Below, piece by piece: positions 27,578-34,640 of a DNA stretch of 64,000 nucleotides. Source of the stretch: Kribbella jiaozuonensis (lineage in GTDB: Bacteria > Actinomycetota > Actinomycetes > Propionibacteriales > Kribbellaceae); assembly GCF_005233875.1 (NCBI RefSeq), contig NZ_SZPZ01000001.1, forward strand, positions 1,178,001-1,242,000, read 5' to 3'. The notes beneath the pieces were generated by a model. It saw only the letters and a program-made list of their open reading frames with translations. It was not told the DNA's origin and did no database searches. The stretch's first letter is position 1, and each line of letters opens with the position of its first letter. Position numbers and translations under genes: made by a program.

Positions 27578-28396
27578 TCAGCCCTTGAGTCCGGTGGAGG
27601 CCAGAGAGCGGATGAACGCCTTCTGGGCAAGGAGGAAACCGAGCAGTACGGGCAGCACAGTGATCACGTTGCCGGCCATCACCGCGGCCCATTGCGTGTG
27701 GTGCTGGCCCTGGAACGTGGTCAGGCCGAGCTGGAGGGTGTACGTCGAGTCGCTGTTGATCGCGATCAGCGGCCAGGTCAGGTCGTTCCAGGTCGCGAGG
27801 AACGTCAGTACGGCGACCGTGCTCAACGCTGGCCGCGCCAACGGCAGCACGATCGAGATCAGGATCCGCAGCCGACCGCAGCCGTCGATCCACGCCGCCT
27901 CCTCGAGCTCGCGCGGGAGCGAGACGAAGAACTGGCGGAACAGGAACACCGACAGCGGCGTGACCAGCGACGGCACGATCAGCGCGCCGAGCGTGTCGAT
28001 CAGCCCGAGCTCCTTCATCACCAGGAACGTCGGGATCATCGTCAGCTGGAACGGGATCACCATCGTCGTCAGCATCAGCCCGAGCACGACCTTCGACCCG
28101 GCGAACCGGATCCGCGCGAACGCGTACCCGCCGAGCGACCCGAGCACCAGGTTCGCCGTCACCGCGACCGCCGAGACGATGAACGAGTTCAGGAACCACC
28201 GCGGGAACAACGCGTTCCCGAGCACGTACCGGTACCCGCCGAGGTTGATCCCGTGCGGCCACAACGCCGGCGGGAACCGGTTGATCTCGGCGTTGCTCAT
28301 CACCGAGCTCACCAGCAGCCACATCAACGGCAACGCGAACAGCAACGCCAGCGGCGCAAGGACGAAATGCCAAGCACTGAAGGGCAAACGCTTCAT
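27578..28396 (-). CDS. Sugar ABC transporter permease (MalG type)
   Basis: 272 residues with six membrane helices and the cytoplasmic EAA loop EEAAWIDGCGRLRILISIVLP. N-terminal HFVLAPLALLFALPLMWLLVSSV is the usual first helix of the CUT1 MalG-like subunit. It starts at ATG 28396, overlapping the partner permease stop as ATGA; the frame stays open far upstream only because it runs out of frame through the partner gene. Like most CUT1 operons, no dedicated ATPase is encoded, so a shared MsiK-type ATPase is likely. Confidence 0.92.
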   Translation of the reverse strand: MKRLPFSAWHFVLAPLALLFALPLMWLLVSSVMSNAEINRFPPALWPHGINLGGYRYVLGNALFPRWFLNSFIVSAVAVTANLVLGSLGGYAFARIRFAGSKVVLGLMLTTMVIPFQLTMIPTFLVMKELGLIDTLGALIVPSLVTPLSVFLFRQFFVSLPRELEEAAWIDGCGRLRILISIVLPLARPALSTVAVLTFLATWNDLTWPLIAINSDSTYTLQLGLTTFQGQHHTQWAAVMAGNVITVLPVLLGFLLAQKAFIRSLASTGLKG

Positions 28397-29319
28397 CGGG
28401 AAGCCACCCTCCGCCGATAGATCTGCAAGGCAACGCCGATCACCAGCAAGGCGACCGCCAAGGTGTACGCCGCCGCCGCGCTGTAGCCGGCCGTGAACGT
28501 CTTGAACGCCTTCTCCCAGATGAAGTACACAATCACCGTCGTCGAGCCCAGCGGTCCGCCCTTGGTGGTCACGAAGACCAGGTCGAACACCTGCAAGGCG
28601 TTGATCGTCTGGAACAGCACCAGGAAGATCGTCACCGGCGTCAACGCGGGCAGCGTGACGTGCCGCAGTACGCCCCACCGTCCGGCGCCGTCGATCCGCG
28701 CCGCCTCGACCAGCTCGCTCGAAACCCCTTGCAGGCCGGCCAGATAGACGATCACGCAGAACCCGGTACCGCTCCACAACGAGATCGCGACCAGCAGGTA
28801 CAGCGCCTGACCCGGATCGCTGAAGAATCCCTGCGCCGGCAGCCCGAGCTTGTGCAGCACCGAGTTCGCGACGCCGAACTCCGGGTCGAGTACGAACGAG
28901 AACAGCACGCCCTGCGCCGCCGCCGACACCACGAACGGCACGAACACCAGCGTCCGGTACAACCCGATGAACGCGATCTTCCGATCCAGCGCGATCGCGA
29001 TCGCCAACCCCGCGACCACACTCAACGGCACATACAGAACCGTGTAGATGAGCGTGTGCGACACCGCCGACCCGAACGTCGGATCCTTCAGCAACGCCTT
29101 GTAGTTGGCCAGCCCGACCCACTCCGACGGCGACACCAGATCGTTGACCTGGAACGACAACAGCAACGACCACAACACCGGTACGACGCTGAGCCCGAGG
29201 ATGATCACCACCGACGGGCTGACGAACGCCCACCCGGTCGCCCCCTCGTTCCGGGCCCGCCGTTTCGCGGCCGCCCGGCTCCGCGGGTCGACCGTGAACG
29301 TGCCGACCACGCTGGCCAT
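28393..29319 (-). CDS. Sugar ABC transporter permease (MalF type)
   Basis: 308 residues, six predicted helices, with EAA motif VEAARIDGAGRWGVLRHVTLP and the MalF-like start GWAFVSPSVVIILGLSVVPVLWSLLLSF. Forms the heterodimeric channel with the MalG-type subunit that follows. Start ATG 29319 overlaps the binding-protein stop as TGATG; in-frame Met codons upstream lie inside that gene. The N-terminus carries a basic cytosolic patch (RSRAAAKRRARNEG). Confidence 0.92.
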   Translation of the reverse strand: MASVVGTFTVDPRSRAAAKRRARNEGATGWAFVSPSVVIILGLSVVPVLWSLLLSFQVNDLVSPSEWVGLANYKALLKDPTFGSAVSHTLIYTVLYVPLSVVAGLAIAIALDRKIAFIGLYRTLVFVPFVVSAAAQGVLFSFVLDPEFGVANSVLHKLGLPAQGFFSDPGQALYLLVAISLWSGTGFCVIVYLAGLQGVSSELVEAARIDGAGRWGVLRHVTLPALTPVTIFLVLFQTINALQVFDLVFVTTKGGPLGSTTVIVYFIWEKAFKTFTAGYSAAAAYTLAVALLVIGVALQIYRRRVASR

Positions 29320-30611
29320 CAGTTCGGCACCGCCAGTACCTGGTTGCACTGATCAACGGCCTGCTTCAACGCGTCCGCCGGGCTCAGCTTCCCGAGCAGT
29401 ACGGCGGCGATCGCCTCGCCGACGTGCTGCGAGATCTGCGGGTACGTCGTGATCGTCGGCCGCACCTTCGCCGTGTCGAGCGCCTTGACGAACACGTCCA
29501 GCCCGTTCGTCTCGGTCGAATGCTTCTTCCACTGCGGCAGGTCCGCGGTGGCCTTCGTGATCGGCAGGCTGCCACCCTTCATGTCCCACTGGATGTCCTG
29601 CGCCGGCTCAGCCAGCCAGGCGACGAACTCGGTCGCCGCCTTCACCTTCGCCTTGCCGTTGTCGAAGATCGTCCAGGTGTCCGGCCCCGAGATCGTCAGC
29701 GGCTTCCCGGAGTACGACGGCAGCGGTACGACGCCGTAGTCGAGGCCGGCATCCTTCAGCTCCGGGAGCTGCCAGGGGCCGGTGGCAACCATTCCCATCC
29801 GTCCGCCGAGGAAGACCTGGTACAGCTGCTCGCTGCCGGGCTTCGGGTCGACGTACAGCGACTTGTCGGTGCGGAGCTTGTCCAGTGTGCCCAGCGCCTG
29901 TGCGCCGACCGAGTCGAAGCCGACCTTCTTGCCGTCGCCGCTGACGACGTCGCCGCCGAGATCCCAGATCATCGGCCAGATCCGCCAGACGGTGTCCTCG
30001 TCGCCGACGCCCGGCCAGCCGGTGCCGAAGATGCCCTTCGCCGGGTTCGTCAGTTGCTTCGAGGTGGCAACGAAGTCGTCCCAGGTCCAGCCGTCCTTGG
30101 GCGCTGCGACGCCGGCCGCGGCGAACAGTTTCTTGTTGTAGACCACGCAGAGCGAGTCGAGCAGGGCCGGCGCGGCCCGGACCTTGCCCTTCACGCTGAC
30201 CGCGTCCTTCGCGGCCGGCCAGTAGTCGTCGATCTTCAGCTGGCCGGTGAGGTCGGCGACCTTCGGGCTCTTGGTCAGGCTGGCGAGGTCCGATCCGAAG
30301 ATGTACGCGATATCCGGGTAGGACCCCGCCGCCAGACCGGCGGTGACCTTCTGCAGCATGCTGTCCGCGGTGACCCCACCACCGCCGCCGACCACCTTGA
30401 TCTTCGGGTGACTGCTGTTGAACGCGGTGATCAAGGAGTCGATCGCGGCCTTGCCGGTGTCGACCTGACCGTGCCAGAGGTCGAGCGTGACGACGCCGTT
30501 CGCGTCGGCTCCCTCGTCGTCGTTCTTGCCGCACGCGGCGAGGGAGCCGGCCAGGGTGGCGGCGGCCGCGGCCCGGAGGACGTCGCGGCGGGACAGGTTA
30601 CGAGCATGCAT
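29319..30611 (-). CDS. Sugar-binding lipoprotein of the GH114-linked ABC importer
   Basis: 430 residues of the family 1 extracellular solute-binding proteins. The N-terminus combines a twin-arginine signal (LSRRDVLRAAAAATLAG) with a lipobox SLAAC, Cys27, so it is probably Tat-exported and lipid-anchored. VTLDLWHGQVDTGKAAIDSLITAFN is the typical first strand and helix of the sugar-binding fold. It captures the oligosaccharide for the two permeases. Being directly downstream of the GH114 gene, it should bind products of that secreted enzyme. Confidence 0.9.
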   Translation of the reverse strand: MHARNLSRRDVLRAAAAATLAGSLAACGKNDDEGADANGVVTLDLWHGQVDTGKAAIDSLITAFNSSHPKIKVVGGGGGVTADSMLQKVTAGLAAGSYPDIAYIFGSDLASLTKSPKVADLTGQLKIDDYWPAAKDAVSVKGKVRAAPALLDSLCVVYNKKLFAAAGVAAPKDGWTWDDFVATSKQLTNPAKGIFGTGWPGVGDEDTVWRIWPMIWDLGGDVVSGDGKKVGFDSVGAQALGTLDKLRTDKSLYVDPKPGSEQLYQVFLGGRMGMVATGPWQLPELKDAGLDYGVVPLPSYSGKPLTISGPDTWTIFDNGKAKVKAATEFVAWLAEPAQDIQWDMKGGSLPITKATADLPQWKKHSTETNGLDVFVKALDTAKVRPTITTYPQISQHVGEAIAAVLLGKLSPADALKQAVDQCNQVLAVPN

Positions 30612-30640
30612 GAGGGTCTCCAGAGCGATGGAGGAGGGAT

Positions 30641-31444
30641 TCAGCAGGTCTTACGGACGTATCCGGACTGACCCGGAGTCGAGACGTCGACGTCGCGCTG
30701 CACGATCGTCAACGTCCCGCCGTACTGCGAGCAGGCCGTGGCGCGGCCGCTGTTGGTGTACTCGATCACGATCACGTTGTTGCCAAAGGCATCGACGTAG
30801 TCGCCGCACTCGTCGTACTGGCCGCACTCCTCGGCGACCGCGAAGTCCAGGCCGACCGCCTGCCGGGAACCGGCCAGCTCGACCGTGTTCTTCTGCGCGA
30901 TGGCCAGGTTCTTCGAGTGCGCATGCGTGGCGAGCAGTGTCAGGTACGCCTTCGCGTTGGCCGCCGTGAGCAGCTTCTTCGAGCGGGTGTAGCTGTCGTA
31001 GTTGTCCGGCTCGATCGCCTGGTACCCCTTGGCGGCACAGCCGTCGATCCAGCCGTTGACCTTGGCGGCGATCCGGTTCCGCTTGTCCGCCGTACGGAGG
31101 TCGAGCAGCGGTTCGCTCCAGTCCTGGTCGATCACGAGTCTGCCCTTGGCATCGCGGAGCAGCAGGTCGGAATCCCACTGTCCTTGTTCGCCGGGCTGGA
31201 CCTGGAAGGCGTTGACGTAGCAGATGTTGTAGAGCCCGGCCGCCGGTGCGGCGGTCCGGTCGCGGGTGACCACCTGGACGCCGGCGGGCGGCGTGTAGGC
31301 CCCGCCGATCTGGTAGTCGAACTTGGCGTGCGTCGGCGGCAGGGTGACGGCCGCGTCGGCGGAGGTCCGGGTGAGGACGGTTGCGGTGACTGCTAGGGCG
31401 GTGGCCGCCATACCGGCGAGGAGGCGGCGAGAGAGTCTGGACAC
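30641..31444 (-). CDS. Secreted GH114 endo-alpha-1,4-polygalactosaminidase-like enzyme
   Basis: About 267 residues with a signal peptide (RRLLAGMAATALAVTATVL, cleaved near ADAA) and a TIM-barrel domain of the GH114 type: KFDYQIGGAY, ICYVNAFQVQPG, LLLRDAKGRLVIDQDW, WIDGCAAKGYQAIEPDNYDSY and AVAEECGQYDECGDY. Family members hydrolyse alpha-1,4-linked galactosamine polymers. I choose GTG 31444, six bases after GGAG; ATG 31456 is also in frame. It heads the operon with the importer, kinase and GH4 enzyme. Four late cysteines suggest disulfides. Confidence 0.85.
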   Translation of the reverse strand: MSRLSRRLLAGMAATALAVTATVLTRTSADAAVTLPPTHAKFDYQIGGAYTPPAGVQVVTRDRTAAPAAGLYNICYVNAFQVQPGEQGQWDSDLLLRDAKGRLVIDQDWSEPLLDLRTADKRNRIAAKVNGWIDGCAAKGYQAIEPDNYDSYTRSKKLLTAANAKAYLTLLATHAHSKNLAIAQKNTVELAGSRQAVGLDFAVAEECGQYDECGDYVDAFGNNVIVIEYTNSGRATACSQYGGTLTIVQRDVDVSTPGQSGYVRKTC

Positions 31445-31564
31445 GATTTGCTCCATCGGTCCCGGGGACGCGACCCCGCCTCGGGCCTCACCTGAACCCT
31501 GGCGCCGGAAAACCGGACTTCAGGCCCTCGGCCTGCTACCGGCTGGGTGCGTCACTGCCGAACC

Positions 31565-31594
31565 AGTTAAGCGACGAGATGACCGTGCGGTCAA
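31565..31594 (-). promoter_or_regulatory. Candidate promoter and operator of the GH114 operon
   Basis: On the minus strand TTGACC (31594-31589) is followed after 18 bases by TTAACT (31570-31565). The -35 region is overlapped by a 6-2-6 inverted repeat, TGACCG-TG-CGGTCA (31580-31593), the kind of site used by TetR- or LacI-type dimers. No dedicated regulator gene is within the operon, so the binding protein is unknown. Confidence 0.45.
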
Positions 31595-31599
31595 GAGAA

Positions 31600-31613
31600 A
31601 CTTGCAAACAAGT
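31600..31613. promoter_or_regulatory. Second inverted repeat in the GH114/OsmC divergent region
   Basis: ACTTG-CAAA-CAAGT is a 5-bp inverted repeat with a four-base centre, 26 bases centre-to-centre from the neighbouring TGACCG/CGGTCA repeat. It lies upstream of the -35 of the leftward promoter. Function is inferred from position only. Confidence 0.3.
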
Positions 31614-31648
31614 GCGCGAATTCCGCCTGATAGTGCGGCACTGCGCAT

Positions 31649-31692
31649 GGGAAGAGCGAGGGAAGAGTCAGGGAAGGTCGCCCTCCTAGCGT
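31649..31692 (+). promoter_or_regulatory. SARP-type direct repeats and -10 box of the OsmC operon
   Basis: Three heptamers GGGAAGA (31649), GGGAAGA (31660) and GGGAAGG (31671) recur at exactly 11 bp. Nine bases after the last lies TAGCGT (31687-31692), a good -10 box, and the OsmC ATG is 34 bases further with GAGGAGG (31714-31720). Known SARP activators bind heptamer repeats with 11-bp period whose last copy is about 8 bp from the -10. The last gene of this operon encodes a SARP-type protein, so autoregulation is likely. Confidence 0.6.
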
Positions 31693-31725
31693 CCTCGGCA
31701 GACACCACTCACCGAGGAGGGGACC

Positions 31726-32298
31726 ATGACCACCGCAACCGAGAGTCCGCGCCGCAACGGCGTCGACACCGCAACGCTGTTCGCGACGATCGACGCCGTC
31801 AAGGGCCAGAACGAGATCGCCAAGTTCCAGTTCCGGGCCAGCAACACCTGGGTGTCCGGGACGCACAGTCGCTCGACCGCGTCGGACTTCTTCGGCGCCA
31901 TGCAGGAGCTCCGGCACAAGTCCGACACCGTCGTCGAGTTCGACCACCCCGAGGTTCTTGTCGGCACGGACCACGGGCCGACGCCGGTGGAGTACCTGCT
32001 GCATGCGATCGCGGCCTGCCTGACGGCCGGCGTCGCCAACATCGCCGCCGCGCGGGGTGTCGAGCTCACGAATGTCACCTCGACCGTCACCGGCGACATC
32101 GACCTGCTCGGGATCCTCGGTCTGTCCGACGGCTCCGTCCGCAACGGCTACGAGCAGATCCGGGTCGCGTTCTCGATCGAGGGTGACGCGGACGAGGAGA
32201 CCCTGCGCGGCATCGTCGAGCAGTCCCGGCGCCGGTCCGCCGTGTACGACGTCCTCGTCAACGCGACGCCCGTCGCCATCGACGTCACCTGCCCCTGA
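31726..32298 (+). CDS. OsmC family protein
   Basis: 190 residues, OsmC/Ohr fold. The active-site cysteine region is HAIAACLTAGVANIAA; the second family cysteine position appears to be replaced (RRRSAVYDVL, Ser), so a classical two-Cys hydroperoxide reductase mechanism is doubtful. An N-terminal extension precedes the usual VKGQNEIAKFQFRASNTW strand. OsmC proteins reduce organic hydroperoxides or serve thiol-linked redox roles in the cytosol. It is first in an operon with two flavoproteins and a SARP regulator. Confidence 0.88.
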   Translation: MTTATESPRRNGVDTATLFATIDAVKGQNEIAKFQFRASNTWVSGTHSRSTASDFFGAMQELRHKSDTVVEFDHPEVLVGTDHGPTPVEYLLHAIAACLTAGVANIAAARGVELTNVTSTVTGDIDLLGILGLSDGSVRNGYEQIRVAFSIEGDADEETLRGIVEQSRRRSAVYDVLVNATPVAIDVTCP

Positions 32299-32328
32299 CC
32301 AACGCCGTACGAGCCGAGGGGGACCGGG

Positions 32329-33510
32329 ATGACCACCATCGACACCGTTGTGATCGGCGCCGGCCATGCCGGTCTGGCTGTCAGCCGGCTGCTGACCCGG
32401 GCGGGTCGCGATCACGCGGTCATCGACCGCGGCCGGATCGGCGAGAGCTGGCGCAGTGCGCGCTGGGACTCGCTGCGGCTGCTCTCGCCGAACTGGATGA
32501 TGCGCCTCCCGGACTGGAACTACCAGGGGCCGGACATCGACGGGTTCCTGCCGGCCGGTCGATTCGTCCGGCACCTGGAGCTGTACGCGGAGTCGTTCGG
32601 CGCGCCAGTCGTGTCCGGCGCCACGGTGCTCGAGCTGTCCGCTGCAGGGTGCGGTGAGTATTGGCTCGTCACGGACCGAGGCACCTGGCGTAGCCGGCAC
32701 GTCGTCATCGCGACCGGACCGGGAGTGCCGCGGGCACCGGCCGGGCTGCGTGAGGTCGTCACTGCTGCCACCTACCGCAACCCGGCGCAGCTCGCGGCGG
32801 GAGGTGTTCTGGTGATCGGAGCCTCGGCTTCCGGCGTACAGATCGCCGACGAGCTCAACCGGGCGGGCCGTGAGGTGTATCTGTCGGTCGGCCGGCACAC
32901 CCGAGTACCGCGCTCGTACCGCGGCAAGGATGTGTTCTGGTGGCTGGAGCGGACCGGGCGGCTGGCCCGCACCATCGACGAGGTTCGTGATCCGGCGTCG
33001 GCTCGGCGTGAACCGTCGATGCAGCTCGCCGGCCGGGCCGGGGAGCTCGACCTGGTCACGCTGCAGTCCGACGGCGTCCGGCTGCTCGGCCGCTTCGACG
33101 GCATGGAAGGGACCCGCGCACGCTTCCGGGCGGACCTCGCCGAGACTGCTGCCGCAGCCGATGCGCGCATGTACCGCCTGCTCGACTCGTTCGATGACTC
33201 ACGTGGGGAACGGCCACGTGCGCTCGTGCCGCCGACGACCCCGAGCAGTGTGGATCTGCACCGTGCATGCATCAGCACTGTGCTCGTCGCCACCGGCTAC
33301 CGACCCGACTACCCCTGGCTCCGGTTGCCGATAACGGGTCCGGACGGTCAGATCCAGCAGGTCCGCGGCATCACCGCAGCACCTGGTGTGTACGTCGTCG
33401 GTCAGCGCTTCCAGCATCGACGCGACTCGGCCTTCATCGACGGAGCCCGTCACGACGCGGCGTACGTCGTACAGCACCTGCTGGCGTGCAGGGCGGAGCC
33501 GGCCGCATGA
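32329..33510 (+). CDS. FAD-dependent flavin-monooxygenase-like oxidoreductase
   Basis: 393 residues. FAD site VVIGAGHAGLAVSRLL at the N-terminus and a second Rossmann motif GVLVIGASASGVQIADEL near residue 160 for NAD(P)H, as in flavin-containing monooxygenases and YumC/CzcO-like proteins. The ESWRSARWDSLRLLSPNWMMRLPDW segment is characteristic of the CzcO group. A late VLVATGYRPDYPWL motif matches the family ATGY signature. Probably oxidises a small hydrophobic substrate using NADPH. It sits 30 bases after osmC and overlaps the next flavoprotein by ATGA. Confidence 0.9.
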   Translation: MTTIDTVVIGAGHAGLAVSRLLTRAGRDHAVIDRGRIGESWRSARWDSLRLLSPNWMMRLPDWNYQGPDIDGFLPAGRFVRHLELYAESFGAPVVSGATVLELSAAGCGEYWLVTDRGTWRSRHVVIATGPGVPRAPAGLREVVTAATYRNPAQLAAGGVLVIGASASGVQIADELNRAGREVYLSVGRHTRVPRSYRGKDVFWWLERTGRLARTIDEVRDPASARREPSMQLAGRAGELDLVTLQSDGVRLLGRFDGMEGTRARFRADLAETAAAADARMYRLLDSFDDSRGERPRALVPPTTPSSVDLHRACISTVLVATGYRPDYPWLRLPITGPDGQIQQVRGITAAPGVYVVGQRFQHRRDSAFIDGARHDAAYVVQHLLACRAEPAA

Positions 33511-34607
33511 GCGCGCAGTACGACGTACTCGTCGTGGGCGGTCGGGTTGCGGGCGCGTCGACCGCGATGCTGCTGGCGCGAGCCGGCGCCAGGGTCGCTC
33601 TGGTTGAGCGGTCCGCCTATGGCAGCGACACCGTCTCGACCCATGGCCTGATGCGGACCGGCGTGATGCAGTTGTCGCGGTGGGGGTTGCTCGACCGGCT
33701 CACCGGTACGCCACCGATCCGGTGTACGACGTTCCACTACAGCGACCGCGAGCCAGAGCAGGTGCCGATCCGTGCTCTGTACGCACCACGGCGTCACCTC
33801 CTCGATCGAGTCCTCGTCGATGCTGCCGCCGAGGCGGGAGCGGAGGTCCGGCACGGAGTGGCCGTCACCTCGTTGCTTCGCGACGACGGCGGCCGGGTAA
33901 CCGGCGTTCGCACGCGGGACGGTTCAGAGCTCACCGCCGGGATCACGATCGGGGCCGACGGCATTCGATCGACCATCGCATCGGCGACCGGCGCTCCCGT
34001 CGTACGCCGGGGGCGATCGCGCAGCGCAGTCCTCTACCGGTACTACGCCGGCGTGGAGTCGACAGGCTACGAGTGGGCGTACGCACCGGGCCGGGGCGCG
34101 GGGCTGCTGCCCACGACCGATGGCGCGACCTGTGTTTTCGTCGCGACCACGCCGGCGCGGATGCGATCGCTGCGCCGCGGCGGGACCGAGCAGGCCTTCA
34201 CGACCCTGCTGGCGGACATGGCGCCGAGCCTGACCGACCTGTTGAGCCCGGCGACGCCGGTGGATCGGATGCACGGCTGGGCCGGCGCAGCTGGATTCTT
34301 CCGGCAGGCGTGGGGACCGGGCTGGGCGCTGGTCGGGGACGCGGGCTACTACAAGGACCCGATCACCACGCACGGAATGACCGATGCCCTGCGCGACGCC
34401 GAGCTGCTGAGCGACGCCTTGACCGGAGCGGGACCCGAGTCCGCGGCGCTGGCGAAGTACCAGGCCACTCGCGATGAGCTCTCGACCGCGCTGTTCGAGG
34501 TGACCGAGTCGGTTGCGTCGTACGCCTGGAGTCTCGACGAGCTGCGCGTGCTGTTACGGAAGGTCAGCTCGGCGATGAAAGCCGAGGTCGCGCAGTTCGC
34601 GCTGTAG
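33507..34607 (+). CDS. FAD-dependent monooxygenase (PHBH/geranylgeranyl-reductase-like)
   Basis: 366 residues. N-terminal dinucleotide fold VLVVGGRVAGASTAMLLARAGARVALVE, and the later GD motif WALVGDAGYYKDPITTHGMTDALRDAELL that closes on the FAD ribityl chain. Architecture matches single-component aromatic hydroxylases and related reductases. Together with the preceding flavoprotein and OsmC it suggests a coordinated oxidative step on an unknown small molecule. A TTA codon is at 34554-34556. Start ATG 33507 overlaps the previous stop; a longer frame upstream lies in the neighbour. Confidence 0.9.
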   Translation: MSAQYDVLVVGGRVAGASTAMLLARAGARVALVERSAYGSDTVSTHGLMRTGVMQLSRWGLLDRLTGTPPIRCTTFHYSDREPEQVPIRALYAPRRHLLDRVLVDAAAEAGAEVRHGVAVTSLLRDDGGRVTGVRTRDGSELTAGITIGADGIRSTIASATGAPVVRRGRSRSAVLYRYYAGVESTGYEWAYAPGRGAGLLPTTDGATCVFVATTPARMRSLRRGGTEQAFTTLLADMAPSLTDLLSPATPVDRMHGWAGAAGFFRQAWGPGWALVGDAGYYKDPITTHGMTDALRDAELLSDALTGAGPESAALAKYQATRDELSTALFEVTESVASYAWSLDELRVLLRKVSSAMKAEVAQFAL

Positions 34608-34640
34608 AAGGGGATTCCGCTGACGCCTACGATCCGAGAT

